DNA of 64,000 nt from Leucocoprinus leucothites (GCA_013368445.1 JAACJO010000001.1:3658001-3722000); one strand, 5' to 3'; positions 25,016 to 38,025 are shown, counted from the first letter of the stretch. The notes: generated by a model not told the origin, from the letters alone. Made by a program: numbers and translations.

Positions 25016-28000
25016 TCACGTCACTGTTAAGGTAGCATTTTGGAACGTCTGGTCACTGGTGCCAACTTTAATCGTGAAGGCTCCAGGTTCGACGACCCAA
25101 CGGTTGTTTGCAGACCATAAACCGAGGTTATTTACCTCGAGATCTAGAGTCACAGTTTGGGATGCGCCGGGACTTGTATTGAATAGTGAGTATCGGGCAT
25201 TATTTGAGTCATACAGCAGGACTCACGCAATCTCGACTTTGGTAAAGGCAATGAGCTCTTGGTTTGGAGTTACAACTGAACTGAGTTTGTCAGTGGCATA
25301 CACTTGGACAACCTCCTTTCCGGTCCTTGAACCCGTGTTGGCGACCGTGACTGAAACCTTGACAGTCTTTGTGGTGTGACTAACAGTGGACGGAGAGAGC
25401 CTCAAGTTCGAGCTGCGTGACAGCGGTGAGTAGCCAGGGAGAGGGTCATTTATCGAGTGTACATACTATTGGAAGGTGGTATAACTCAGGCCATGACCGA
25501 AACTCCAGAGAGGTTGCGGGCTATCAAGCACGTACTAGATATGCTTCAGTAACTTAGCAGGTCAGAGTTCAAGGCTGCTTCACTCACTTGATTCCCAAAT
25601 TGCAGGGCGGCATTATCAAGTATTGCTCCAGGATTCGAAGCTGGCCTCCCTCCTTTTAGGTAGTTATGGAACACGGGGGTAGTTCCGACATCCCGGGGAA
25701 CAGAAAGCGAAAGCTTGCCAGAAGGATTTACGTCTCCGAAGATCACCTCAGCAAGGGCTCGACCTTGAGAAGCGAGTTAGCACTCTAGAACCCGAAATGA
25801 TCATGATGAACATACCTCCATATTCACCCGGATAGAATTGATGAACGATTGCATTCACATCTGTAAGCGGAGTGAGCTAACCTTCAAAACTCGGCAAACC
25901 GGTGACTTACGATCCTTCACCCACGGCTCTGCAATAGGCTTCCCAGTGACGTATACAACGATGGTCGGCTTTCCAGTCGATTGAACGGCCTTGATAAGCT
26001 CAAGCTGAGCGCCAACGAGCCCGAGATCGGACTGATCACGCATTTCTCCCGTCGTGGCATTAGTCCTCGGTGTCCAAAGTAGAGTTTGATCGAGGGACCA
26101 CGTTCCAACCTGAACGTCGAATTGATCAGGGACATGAAGCTTTACATATCTGAATGAAAGGTACCATAACAATTGCAACGTCCGAGCTTTTCGCTGTCTC
26201 TACAGCCTCGGGGAAGCCCGACTGGTCATTTGACCAGAGATCGGCGCCTTGAGCAAAATTGATCTTTGTTGAGCTAGAGATATTTGCAAGATGCTGGCGG
26301 AAACCGTCAAGAGGGCTGATAGCATTGTTCGTAGCATTGAAGAAAACATAATCGCCGAACTATCAAGGAATAGATGAGGTGACCTCCCAGGTAGAAGGCT
26401 TAGCTGTAACCCACGGATACACGGTTGACCTGAGGGCCAATTAATGCAACAGAACCGATGCTCTTGCTGAGTGGCAATACATTGCCCTTATTCTCCAGAA
26501 GGACGATGGTTTCACGATCAGCACGCTGAAGGACAGCCTGAGCGGCTGGTGTTCGAAGGGAAGCGGCAAAATCGGCATAAGGATATGGGTCTAACCAGAC
26601 GTGAGCGAATACGAAGGCAGTAATTGTCAGATGGCATACTCTCGAAAAGACCAAGCGAGAATTTTGTACGAAGGAGATACCGAACGGTGTCATCAATGTA
26701 CTTGACATCCACTCGACCGTCTTTCACTTGCTGGACCAGAGTTTCATAGGTGTACGTGCCTTAGATTGTCAATCCATGAGTAACAGCGGGTAAGTGATGT
26801 ATACACCAGGATACGTACCACCACCCATTTCACCGCTGAGTCCATTTTCCAAAGCCGCCTTGGCTGCACACTCTCTAGTGTCGCACGTGGCGTGCATCGT
26901 GATTTGAAGGTCGATAGAGCCTGCATCACAGGTAACCCAGTACTTGTAGCCCCATTCATTTCGCAACTATGGGGCAAGATCAGCCAAAAATGTTGAACAT
27001 GGGGTTGCGAGTGCTTACAATATCTGTCAAGAGGTCTGTAGGAAACGCTCAGATTACCAACAAACCACACGAAAGGAGAACGTACGAGGGTTTGCGACAG
27101 CAGGAATACCGTCATAGCTAGCGTAAGCAGTCATAATGGAAAGTGAGTCCAGACAAGCCCGATTGAAGGGTCTCAGATACGTAGTCCTGAGCTCTCTTTC
27201 GCCTCCAGACACCTGAGCAAGATTCCTACGGGTACAATCAGCATCATCGTCAAAAAGGACTGATAGCCTAAACTCACAACCCGCCCTGAGGTGTTCCGAA
27301 TGCTGCAAAGTGCTTACAAGTTGCAGCTACGCGAGCAATTGCTGTAGAGCTTGTGTTGCGTCGTTTGCCATCTTGAACGCCATGTACATATGCAAATCCG
27401 AGCTCTCCAGTTAAATATGGAGACTCGCCGAAGCCTTCCTCCACTCTTCCCCATCTTAGTTCTCGTCCAAGGTCAAGAACAGGAGCAAAGACATGATTGA
27501 TACCAAGGCCCTCGGCCTCTGTTGCGATGACGTTCCCAATGTCGTGGATGAGTTGGGTGTCGAAGGACGCCGCTAGTCCGACTGGAGAGGGGAAAATAGT
27601 GCCATTATCGGTGAAACCGTGAAGGCCTGTAAGAAGAGCCGAGTGTCAATGAGCGAGATGTCACGCCAAGTGCATAATGGACGTTGACCTTCAGATTGGA
27701 AGAGGGCGGGAATTCCCAATGTTGTATTCTCCATCAAATACTTTTGGCCAACGGTGACGGCATAGGCAAGCTTATCCCACGGAGTTGCGTAACCTGCCCA
27801 GATACTGCCGGCTCGTGTGTTCATCATGTTTGCCTAAGGTACAGAGTTCAGCGAATCTTGGCACGCATCGCGGTCCGAGAACGCTTACCAGGCCAGTATC
27901 ATTGTGAACGAGAGTGTCATCCAGAGGATCGTTCATATTCATCCATCCATTTATGTCGCCTTGTATTCTAGTTACCGGTAAACCAATATGAACATATCCG

Positions 28001-28250
28001 AGAGATAGAATTCTTACAATTGAGAAACCTTTTCCTCCAGAGTCATACGCGGAAGAAGGTCGTTAACGCGAGCTTCTATTGAGGCCTTCGAGTTCTTGTA
28101 CGTTGGAACTGAACCATCTTTATTGGCCTGACGAGCCTCAAGACTGAAATGCAAGTCGTCCCTGACCTCAAAAGGTGCACGAGCAACAGAGGAGAGGGAG
28201 AGACAAGATAAGAGGGCGGACAGCAGCAACAAATTTCTGGACCCCGCCAT
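25016..28250 (-). CDS. Secreted glycoside hydrolase family 3 (beta-glucosidase/beta-xylosidase type)
   Basis: Many-exon minus-strand gene for a secreted retaining GH3 enzyme releasing terminal beta-linked sugars from plant or fungal wall oligosaccharides. Signal peptide: MAGSRNLLLLSALLSCLSLSSVARA. The N-terminal barrel shows NDLLPRMTLEEKVSQL, GIPALFQSEGLHGF (substrate site), GRELRWGRVEEGFGESPYL, CKHFAAFG and NEWGYKYWVTCDAGSIDL, where the Asp of CDAG is the expected nucleophile. The C-terminal alpha/beta and fibronectin-type III domains follow (RETIVLLENKGNVLPL; GDVNPSGKLSLSVPRDVG; WSFGHGLSYTTF; KEVVQVYA). The protein ends NATLTVT at the TGA 25016-25018. The CDAGS nucleophile context resembles the fungal beta-glucosidase/xylosidase subgroup rather than the SDW type, so the exact substrate is open. 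Multiple N-glycosylation sites are present. No break was seen. Confidence 0.9.
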
Positions 28251-28306
28251 AGCGAATAAGTTTGGCGACGTGGGGATTGCAGAAATTCACCCGAGGTTAT
28301 AGTTAG

Positions 28307-28313
28307 CTTTATA
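28307..28313 (-). promoter_or_regulatory. TATA box of the GH3 gene
   Basis: TATAAAG on the minus strand, about 57 nt before the ATG at 28250. Confidence 0.45.
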
Positions 28314-29856
28314 CTAGCGACGAGGACATCGTTACACGCGTTTACTCCCCCGAGAGGAGCCAGTGCGGTCCTTGTTCGCTCTTGTAGTGAGTGTTCAGTG
28401 TGTGTATTCTGCTGGCTAGTCCGAAAATACGACCACAGAGGCAGCCAGCTGACCTACGGAGGAAGGGTCTGTTAGCCGGAGCCTTCTTGATGGTCAAGTT
28501 CAGCTTTGCTTTTTATTAGTTCTCCCGAGGTTTCTCCAATCCGAATTTCGCTCCCTCAGTCCCATGAAACAGAAGAGTTAAGACGATTTCAGTATTAGTT
28601 CCGATTGTCATTGTCCAATAATCTGGCTTGTGGTCCCTCTTGTGGTCATGTTTGGGCTCTGACTGAACACAGATTTGAAGGATTAGCGATAGTAATCTGT
28701 GGGCCAGAAAGCGGTGGGCACCATTCAGCTGGTGTGATTTTCAGAAATTTTAGTGCCTATGTAGAGGATGCTCGTTGCTAGGGTGGAGGTAATCGCATGA
28801 CCGGAAGTTCGCGTAACGTCTGAAAAGCAGAGTTGAGTAGGTGAATAGGGATGATTGGGTCTCGATAAAGTGGCAATCGGGTCATGAATTTTCTGATGGC
28901 TCCACCGCCCGGAAAAGCCATACGATTAAGCCGCCCATCGGGCCGGCAATTGTCATGTGCGTCAATGTGCGGCGAACTTCGCTGCACTTCTTATTGTGTT
29001 GAATAAACCGTCATTGAACTGGTTTGTTCGTGTACCAGAAGCTAAAGAAACTATAATTTGTGATATTGTCTGACAGAAATGCCAGTCTAATTACCAAAAA
29101 CGAGCTTTTACACCTTAGTCAAATCGTACTCACAGTAAGGATTAATCTAACGCTGATTGTTTTTTTTTGGCTTTAATCCATACTACTATCCACGCTCGGG
29201 AAACAAATGCATTGAAGAGACTCAGTATACACATATTGTCTTGAGCTATTGAGGTCGCAGAATTTTTTATTAATATCACTGTCCCATGACTCCGGATGGA
29301 AGGCCAACACAGGATTGAGCCTGCGGAGCCGAGAAAATCTTATCCGAGGCTCGCGGCCTGATTCCAATACCTAACGTTCACATTTCTAGCATATGGTATA
29401 GCTTTGAACAAAGGTTGAGTTTCAAATTCCAATATCCCACCCCCCACGCGTAAGGTAAGGGATATGCCAATCTTCCCCCTTTGAGAGGGATGGTTAAGTC
29501 CCCGATTTTTCAAGAGGACATCTGAGAGCACAAGTATGGTCTAGAACAGGTTGTTTTAATTTATTTAACTAAGTAGATCAGGTACGTCTAACATAATATC
29601 AAAAGCGCTCAATTCCTAATTAGAAGACTTCGATGTTAATAAACAGCATCATGACGGAAAGTAAGGCATAGAGTAATTTAGAGACAAACCAGTACTACAG
29701 CACGAAAACAGCAGAATTAGCATATAATGATACATATGGTAGCCAACAGATGAGTGATATGAAGATCAGATGTGTAACATAGTTCTCGAGAGTCCTGGAG
29801 GCCGTGCAGAAAGAGTGGCTGCGCAGATAATAGCTTCGTGACAATTAGAAATGATA
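28314..29856. other. Intergenic, 1.5 kb
   Basis: Promoter side of the GH3 gene and 3' side of the heme-thiolate peroxidase. No coding segment or RNA gene recognised; a run of T (29160-29168) and AT-rich sequence only. Confidence 0.4.
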
Positions 29857-30763
29857 TCATAGCTTCGCCCTTGCGCTCTCAGACGGCGTTGTGGAGGGTA
29901 CCTTCTCCAAGGAGTTCGAAGCTGATGGCGTAGGAGAAGTGGCCGATGAGCCCTCAGTGTTTCGCATCTCCTCCATTGCGGTTCGTATAGCCTTGGAGCG
30001 CTGTATTGTGTCCAGGAGGCCCTGCTTGTGCGTTGGCTTCCAATCATCAGGAAGCTTCTCATGACCAATCCATCGGCGCATCCATTCAGCAGGAATCCCA
30101 ACCTTGTCTTTGGTCGAGGTCTCCCATACACCCAGAATAATGGCCATTTCTCCTCGTGCTATCTCCTGGTGGACACTATCGACCGGCTTGCAGTCTTTTT
30201 CCCGACGAATGCGGGCGCGCGCGACATCAATGGCGTTCATCAAAGACTCTCCGGATTTGGCATTAACACCACCCTCCTTCTCGGGCTTAACATCATTCAT
30301 GAGGTCGTCCACGAGGCCTTGGTCAATTCCGATGGGGGCAAACTCTTGTCCTTCTGGTGTGTCGTGGTGTACGAGGCTGGCGTTGTGTTCAATCACGTTG
30401 TGTTTGCCGATTTCAAAGAGGTCGATTGGCCGCACACGTTTGAGCATGGCAAAACCGACGTATGTAAGGAAGAGTGCAAGGGGAGTGGAGAGCCCGTAGC
30501 AGGCTTTCAGGCCGCGCTGAATAGACCATGAGGAAATATTCTTGCCATCGCGATTGCTTTTTAGTGAAATAGATTAGAAGGACAATGGTACAATATCAAC
30601 AAAGTTATACCTACATGTAACCATGGTTTGCCATTGTGTTCAAAGCCGGGCATGGGGAACGGCTGTCAGTGGCTTGTGGTGGACAGAAGCCATGTTTTCC
30701 AGCCACAGGACAGCGGTTGCCCGCATGTTGGTGAGACTTATGTTCAGTGTCAGAGGAGGACAT
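29857..30763 (-). CDS. Heme-thiolate peroxidase (chloroperoxidase/unspecific peroxygenase family)
   Basis: Predicted 282-residue member of the chloroperoxidase/UPO family (peroxide-driven halogenation or oxygen transfer by a Cys-ligated heme). Exons 30763-30615 and 30556-29857 join in frame. The proximal motif is SPCPALNTMANHGYINRDGKNIS, with Cys38 of PCP as the heme ligand. The distal region reads IEHNASLVHHD (E106-H107-N108), where the classical chloroperoxidase motif is EHD. The C-terminal half has the family's RREKDCKPVD and EMAIILGVWE. The tail is Ser/Thr/Pro-rich. There is no signal peptide. A hydrophobic helix (LSTPLALFLTYVGFAM) follows the first exon region. The absence of a signal suggests an intracellular or unconventionally secreted enzyme. 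It stands between two secreted glycosidase genes on the same strand. Confidence 0.88.
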
Positions 30764-30825
30764 TTGTGAATCAGAGGAGCAAGGAAGCTTGAAGGAGGGA
30801 GGGCAATCGCCTCAAGGTGCGTGGC

Positions 30826-30835
30826 ATTTTATATA
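30826..30835 (-). promoter_or_regulatory. TATA box of the heme-thiolate peroxidase gene
   Basis: TATATAAAAT on the minus strand, about 63 nt before the ATG at 30763. The flanking sequence TTTTATATAAAA is a perfect palindrome. Confidence 0.55.
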
Positions 30836-31318
30836 AAACGCGTGGTGCGTCAAGTTCGTCTTGGTCGGAGGTACTATTCTGAGTTCTGGGCGTTTGTCAC
30901 AGAGAACCCTGACGCATTCACCAAATTTGGACGTTTTTGATGAACCAGAGGTGTTAAACCTACAGACCCTTGATGCGCAAGGACAGCGTCGGTGACAGAT
31001 TTTGAGCGACTACCTCTGTATGACGGTTACAGGGCCAGTAGGCACAACGCAAGAAAGGCACGTAGTGTCTGTACCTTTCTAGGCTCGTACTTTCGTCGGC
31101 CTGCTTTATGTCCCGAAAGTGAAGTGGAAGTTATTGCGGTGAATGCCGAAGGGTGGGAAGGAGTTACATAAGTCAAATGCGCTGCAAGCTGTTATGTACC
31201 AACAGGATCTAGATTCAGTTCAGAGACGCCCCCGCAATGACGAACAGCTATTCAGATCCATTCGGTCACAAACACTGCTATTTGAGCTCATCTCCGTTTC
31301 CAGTAATGATATCTAGGG
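30836..31318. other. Intergenic, 0.5 kb
   Basis: Between the peroxidase promoter and the 3' end of the first GH92 gene. Nothing coding seen. Confidence 0.4.
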
Positions 31319-34300
31319 CTAGTTCACTAGACCTTGAATTACATCTGGCTCGTTTCCCCATTCCTCTACGCTGTCGCTCATCTCAAAGACAATTTCGCCT
31401 CCTTGAACTATCTGCTCGTGAAGGAGAACAGGTGCTACCACGGGCTCTCCATTGACAGTGAGTGCTTTCACGTATTGTTTCTGTGGTGCACCGGAAGATC
31501 TAATTGTGAGCCTAGAACCGGATTGGTGGCTATTTGCGTTCGCCTGCGGCCAATCAATAATCATTTCGTCGAAGAACGGCCTGACGTCAAGTGAGTCAAT
31601 CGTCAAATCAGGGAACCTGTGTATGCGCTTACGATCCAACAACATATTCTCCAGAGGCAGGATTCACTGGATAAAATCCCATGGCGCTGAAAATATACCA
31701 TGCACTCATCTGTCCGCAGTCTTCATTCTAGTCAAGTGAGTCAGAGGGCGTTACTTTTAGACGATCAAGGAAACCCACTCCGGATAGTCCCTCTGGGGTA
31801 TTATTATAGTTTGACGAAGCTATGGTGCGCACCCTTTCCTGCGTTCGCAGTGCGGCACCAGCTAATGAATAGAGATAAGGGATGTGGTGAGAGGGCTGTC
31901 CAATAGGTCTGAATCAGGACCTGAATGAATCAATTTCCGGCAATGAGTTATAAATACCTCGTTTGTGTGTTGATTGTGACCACCGTTGAAATGATCCTCC
32001 AAGCTCTTGACAAAGCTCGCATTGCCGCCCCGATGCTGAACGAGCTGAGGGACATTTTGGACGACATCAAAGGAATAAATCCATTTATCGCCTATTCTCA
32101 TTTAGTAAATAGTACCACTGAAGGCGATCAAGACAAACCTTCTGTCCAGCCGCTATCTGGTCCCGCCCAGCTTCCGTCGGCTTTCCGAGCTTCCATGAAG
32201 CCCGTTTCATTGTTGTATAAAGTGAAGGGAGCATTTTGCGAGCGATTGAAAAGGAACGAAGTAATGTTCTCAGGTTTTTCCATCGCCTTGGCCACCACGT
32301 ACACGGCGAAATCATCATCTAAGAAGTTGAAAGAATAAAGTGGCAGATGTTGATGAAATCTTCACCACCTGATCAATCCGAAATGTCGACGCACATGCAT
32401 AATCGAGCGTTCGAGAACCGCTCTCGGAATGTATGTCATTTGCTACCCATCCCTTTGTAGTGTAGACGGTGGATAGTCCGGCTCGAGCTTCGAAATCAAC
32501 GTTCTACTGGAGGATTAGCAGGTGAGTACTTGACGTCATAACACGCCCGTACCTCCTGTCGATCACCATACCTGTGTATTGAATCCCGTTGATCAGCTAA
32601 AGGAAGTCCGTATTCCCCAGATACTCACACTGTATTATTATCGTGCACAGGTGCAACTGTTACGTCTTTCCACACAGCCTCCCAAGCCAAATCACGGTCA
32701 AATCCAGTGATACCCTTTCGGAAAGCTTCGCCAATGAGCGAGTCAGCATGAGTTCCAACCTACAACGCACGCGGAACTGAGTATGAAGGCCTTGGAGCTC
32801 GGGATATGAGTTGGATATGATGTTTACCATGATATTTGTTTCGACAATATTCTTCCACATTGGTAGCCATCCTCCCTTCGGATCACCGTTATATCCGACC
32901 TCGCATACATCAAAATAGTAACTCACCTCCTTAAAGTCGTTCAGCATACTGGTAACCATCCCGGGAACTCTCTCCGGAGCAAAGAGAATTACCCAAGCCC
33001 ACGCCGCTCGATATGTATCCTGCAACGTTGAGACCATAAAAGGTTGCTGTATTTAGAACCTTGAAAAGGACTCGTACCCAAATTGAATAGCCCGTGTATG
33101 ATGGACCTTTGTGGACTTGATTATCATAAGCTGAGTAATAGTGGTCTTCCTCAAATTGTTCACTAGGATATGTGAGACCATGGGCTGCGGCGGTATAGAA
33201 TATCTCAAGATCCTCCTCGGAGGCACCTTTGATCTGAATGCGATCTAGCTTTTCCGCCCACAAGCCCCTGACGGTCTGTGCTGTAGCTTCTAGAGACCCA
33301 GGGTGCCGCTCAGCGCTGTTGTCTGACATATGTCAAGAAAAATGTCTATAACTTTTATTTTAAATCGCTCACTAGGATCCTTGGGCGCATCAGGTATCTC
33401 CAGATCAATATTTCGCCTAGCTTGGTCTTCGGAAATAAAACTCGTCCCGACTTTCACATTGACTGTGAAATTCTTCCTCGTAACAGCGCTGGCTTTCTGA
33501 AACATCGCGAAGGCGCTCAACATGGATCCAGTAGTCGACATATTACCGGCAAGCACGGAACCATTGGCCATCAGACCTGTGTTATTGACGCCGCGCAGCG
33601 GGATATCAAAGCGAGCGCAGAAAAACCCTTTAAAGTGTGAAGCGGGTTCCTTGATCGAGTCGGGGGTGATGATCGAGTCTTGGCGTTCGTTCGAGGATCC
33701 GCAGATCTCGTTTGTTGACTGAGAAATGGACACGGTTCCGACTGGGAAGGTTATATTGGTCGGATCGTGTGCTTGGATGGATTGGCGAACGGCATCAATG
33801 AGGATATATGGAGTTGCGTTGGTTGCGTTTTGGCCCAGGTTGAAAGTGAAACGAAGGTGCCCGACACGCGATGCTGATCATGACAGATTCAATTAAACCC
33901 CGACAGTCAGCCATGTGCATGAGCTTTCACTCACTTGAACTTTGTTCAACTAGAATCGTCCCACCGAACCCATCCTCGAGTTCAACGCTATAATACCCGG
34001 GACTGATAACCTCCCCTCCTCTTTTCTCAAATCCACCAACAAACGTCAGCCTACGTTGAATGAAATCCGCCTTTACCTCTGTCGGATCTCCCGTAGGCGC
34101 AATACCAGGGACAAGAGCGAGACTCGCACTCTCGCCCATCCAGATGGCAGGTTGTCGTGTCGCTTGGAAACCATGAATGGTCGGAGTTAATTCCGTGATG
34201 TTATACGGCGTTCGAGAGACATAGTTGACACGGGTTTGAGCAACCCAGCGGGTCATGGCAAAGGGTGGACCCGTAGAGGGAATCATCCCTCCTGTAAAGC

Positions 34301-34530
34301 TTGGGGCGATTCCTCCATTTCCTATCAGCCTGCGTACAAAAGGATCAGGGTATATCGAGTATGAAGGTTAACAACAACCCATACAGATTGACATGATCCA
34401 CTGCATGGCTTGCCGGGACTCTGAATTGTGGTGGTGGAAGTAAACGTCCGGTTGGTGTACGATCTTGTGCTAGAACGTGATTCGGAGCAATAAGCGCTGC
34501 CAACGGCACTAGCGCCTGAAGAAGCAACAT
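31319..34530 (-). CDS. GH92 alpha-mannosidase, copy 1
   Basis: Secreted exo-acting, Ca2+-dependent inverting alpha-mannosidase of family GH92, trimming alpha-1,2-mannose from glycoproteins or fungal mannans. Signal peptide: MLLLQALVPLAALIAPNHVLA. Family landmarks in order: AVDHVNL, GNGG, GGMIPSTGPPFAMTRWVAQT, TPTIHGFQATRQPAIWMGE, ASHFKGFFCARFD, SYTGYSIWDTYRAAWAW, WLPMWKNIVETNIMV, GWTEGDKWIYSFDV (the TEG glutamate is the expected general acid), HFNGGHNQHTNEPSHHIPYLY, and GNEDCGQMSAWYIFSAMGFYPV with the catalytic base Asp region. The end GLVN is at the TAG 31319-31321. More than ten introns of about 50-60 nt are present. I joined the segment around 32400-32560 by hand and it is intact. It is paralogous to the adjacent downstream-numbered gene at 34886-38025, same strand, 355 bp apart. 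Confidence 0.92.
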
Positions 34531-34885
34531 CTTGAAACAGAAGCGCCTAAAGACTCGGGCGCGAACACGCTGGTGTTTAATACTGCTCCAACCATCCCGT
34601 ATTAAATCACAAACGTTCGTTTACACGCTTCTCGATGTCCAGAAATCTAAAAAAAGCAACAATTTACAAATTGACTTCCTGCTTTCGAATCTTTAGGGGT
34701 CAGCGGATTGCTCGCGTATCCCACGAATGGCAGGTCCCGTGAGCATGCTTGCATGGCTTTGGAGAGCGCTATTGGTGCTCGAGTGGCAACAATCAGGAGT
34801 GTAAAAAGTATATCCTATGTTTTTGGTGGTTATTACATTCATAAAATTACAATGTGGTGTTTTACCACAAGGGTTTTATCAAATA
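34531..34885. other. Spacer between the two GH92 genes
   Basis: 355 bp holding the promoter of GH92 copy 1 and the 3' flank of copy 2. A TATTAAA-like element (minus strand, about 34575-34582) lies 45-50 nt before the copy 1 ATG. Nothing else seen. Confidence 0.4.
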
Positions 34886-37800
34886 TCACAACTCCGAACG
34901 ATCATGGAATGGTTCCTGCTGGGCTTTCTTTTGCGCTGCGACTTTCTCCACTTTTTCCGTTTTGGTGGTTGGATCAGGCTTCGGTGGTTCTTCAGGTGTA
35001 AGTTCAGGTGCCTGTATGGAACGTGAGAGTATCAGCCATATGCTTCTATGATGAAATTACAGGTTCTGCTCACCAGTTGACCCACATTGACGTCTAGAGC
35101 TTGGAGGATTTCAGGATCGTTACCCCAGCTCTCGATTGTCGGGCTCATAATGAACACAATGGTACCTCCATCGGCGATCTGTTCGTGGGTGATGATAGGC
35201 TTGTCAAGTGTGACGCCATTCACTTGAACTGATTTCACATAAGGCAACTTGCTTGCTCCGAGAGCGATTATCTGGAGTGGCTTGCCATGAGTTTGGCCAG
35301 GACGAGGAGGCAGTTCAATCTCGATGCGGTCGAAGAGAGGACTGATAAGTAATCAGCGAAAGTGATAGGCGGCCGAAGGATTATGTCATGTCAACACTCA
35401 CGCTCCGACGACATATTCTCCGGAAACGGGGTTAACGGGATAGAAACCGAGGGCAGAGAACAGATACCAAGCGCTCATCTGTCCGCAATCTTCATTCTGG
35501 AGATCGACAGGTTAATCATAATCGGATCAGACTCGACGGAGATTGAACGCACTCCTGAGAGACCAGTGGGTGTATTGTCGTAGTCGGAACGCAGGATTTC
35601 GCGGACGCGTTCTTGTGTTTTCCAGGCTGCTCCTGATAGAGCGTAGAGATAAGGAATATGATGTGAAGGCTAATAGATGTAATCAGCAAAAAAGGCATAA
35701 GAAAGTCGCGTTTAATACGCACCTCGTTCGTGTGGTCGTTATGTCCACCATTAAAATGCTCCTCCAAACTCTGAACGAATCCGACCTTGCCACCACGCTT
35801 CTCAATGAGCTGAGGCATGTCGTGCACAACGTCAAACGAGTAAGCCCATTTGTCACCTAGTCATCAAAGTTGAGCAAGAAAACTCCAGCATATAAGATCA
35901 ACCCGCTTACCCTCGGTCCATCCACGGTCCTCACCAGCCCAGCTACCATCAGCATTTCTCGCCTCGAAGAAGCCTGTCTTTTCGTTCCAGAGGGTGAAGG
36001 GAGCGCGTTTGGAGCGCTCGAGGAGGAAATCGGCTTCAGGTTTGCCGAGCTCTTTCGCAAGAACGTAAGCGGCGTAATCATCATCTATCCAATAGTGAGC
36101 ATAATGAGCGTGAAACATGAAGATGGTAGACATACACGCATAGTCAAGGGTACGAGATGCGCTCTCGGAGTGGAGATCATCAGCAACCCAACCCTTGCCC
36201 TCGACGTTGTACGAAGACGATAGACCAGCTCGGACTTCATAATCAACGAACTGTAGTGTCATGTGAGATCACTGGAGGCCGGAAGGGGAGATATGGCCAC
36301 GTACCTCCTCTCTGTCATCGTATTGAGTGGTCGCGTCATTCTTGGGAGGTACGGTCGCGTCCTTCAGGACAGCTTGCCAAGCAAGCTCACGATCGAAGCC
36401 TTTAACGCCCTTTCTCACTGCCTCGGCGATGAGAGAATCGGCATGTGTCCCAACCATGATGTTCGTCTCCGCAATGTTCTTCCACATGGGGAGCCAACCG
36501 CTCTAATCGCGATATCAGCCTGATTGGAGCAAAAAGGGAATCAACACACATACCTGCTGATAATCCGCCAACATGGAGTTGACGAAGCCAGGGATACGTT
36601 CAGGGGAGAAAAGAATCTGCCACGCCCATGCTGCACGGAAAGTATCCCAAATCGAATAGCCAGTGTACGATTCTTCTCCATATGCGAGTTTATAGAGTAG
36701 GCTGTCGTATGCTGACCAATATTGACCATATTCGTGTTGTTCGCTTGGGAGCTGCAGCGTGCGTGCAATGGCGGTGTAGAAAACCTCTTTCTCGGCGTCA
36801 GTTGCACCCTCAATCTTAAACGCGTCCAACTTCTCCACCCATTGTTTCCTCACACTTGCAGCCGTGTTTTCCAACGTTCCAAGCATGAGCCCATATGAGT
36901 CTGTCATGTCGGGAATGACATCGGGGATCTCGAGTTCGAGGTTTCTTCTCGCTTGGTCGATTGAGATAAAAGAGGTACCGACGCGAGCTGATATGACGGC
37001 GAGTTTGGCAGGTGAAGGAGGGAAGAACGCGTAAGCACCCAAAAGCCCACCAACGCCATGGTTGATGTTACGCTGAACTTCTCCGTTCTTGATGATACCG
37101 TGCCATTCGAACTTGGTGTTAAATCGTACACAGAAGAAACTATGGAAGTTGTCTGCGGGTTCGCGACCAGAGATGGGTGTGATGATGTCGTCTTGGCGTT
37201 CGGTGGTATATCCACAGAGTTCTTTGTTTTCGGGGGAGATGGCGACGAAACCTTCTGGTTGGGTTCGGTTGGCGGGGTTGGAACCCCTGATAGAGGGACG
37301 GGCGACGTCGATGTAGATGTAGGGGCTATCGTTCATTCTTTGAGTGTTGAAACGGAAACGGAAGTGGGCGGCACGGGAAGCTAGAAGGTTTGAATCAGAG
37401 TTTGAAGTCTGGAAAGAGTGCAGACGACGACGAACTGGAAGTTTGCTCGACAAGGATATGACCATCCTTGTTGTCGGAGAGCTCAACAGCATAGTACGAC
37501 GGACTGATAATCTCCTCTCCCGGTACCTTGAAACTAGAGTCCAAGGGAAGACCACGTTTCTCAAAATCCCATTCGATTCCTGCGGCATTGCCTTCCAGAG
37601 CAACACCAGGAACGAGGGCAATGCTCCCACTCTCGCCCATCCAGATAGCTGGTTGGCGAGTAGATTGGAATCCATGGATCTTGTTGCGTGTTGACACATT
37701 GTATGGGGTGGCAGACACGTAGTTTTCTTGTGTCTGGGCGACCCAACGCGTCATGGCGAACGGTGGTCCGGTAGATGGAATCATTCCACCTGAGCTATTG

Positions 37801-38025
37801 GGAGTATCTCCTCCATTTCCTATTAAGCTTTAAGCAACATTAGCTAAAGGTACTGACTACCAATGCTATGACTTACAGATTAACATGGTCCACAGCTTCA
37901 CTCTTCGGAATCCGATGTTGAGGAAACGGTAGAAAACGGCCAGTCGAGGTCTTATCTGGAGCAAAAGTATAGGCATCCGCGAGAGACGCTAGGAGGGCAC
38001 CAGCGAGAGCTGTCTTGGCTATCAT
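34886..38025 (-). CDS. GH92 alpha-mannosidase, copy 2, with a lysine/proline-rich C-terminal tail
   Basis: Paralogue of the preceding GH92 gene and also predicted to be secreted (MIAKTALAGALLASLADA signal). It carries the same ordered motifs: AVDHVNL, GGMIPSTGPPFAMTRWVAQTQ, KIHGFQSTRQPAIWMGE, SYTGYSIWDTFRAAWAW, WLPMWKNIAETNIMVGTHAD, KGWVADDLHSESASRTLDYA, GWTEGDKWAYSFDVVHD, GGHNDHTNEPSHHIPYLYALSG, GNEDCGQMSAWYLFSALGFYPVNP. Fewer introns interrupt the central part: one exon (about 36555-37383) runs for over 250 codons, where copy 1 has introns. A separate last exon (34886-35011) adds 41 residues, APELTPEEPPKPDPTTKTEK then a KVEKVAAQKK-type lysine/glutamine-rich segment, which copy 1 lacks. The stop is the TGA at 34886-34888. 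No break was seen. Confidence 0.92.

Noticed and set aside
30028..30531. Plus-strand open frames opposite the heme-thiolate peroxidase
   Set aside because: Antisense shadows of a well-supported exon; no independent features.
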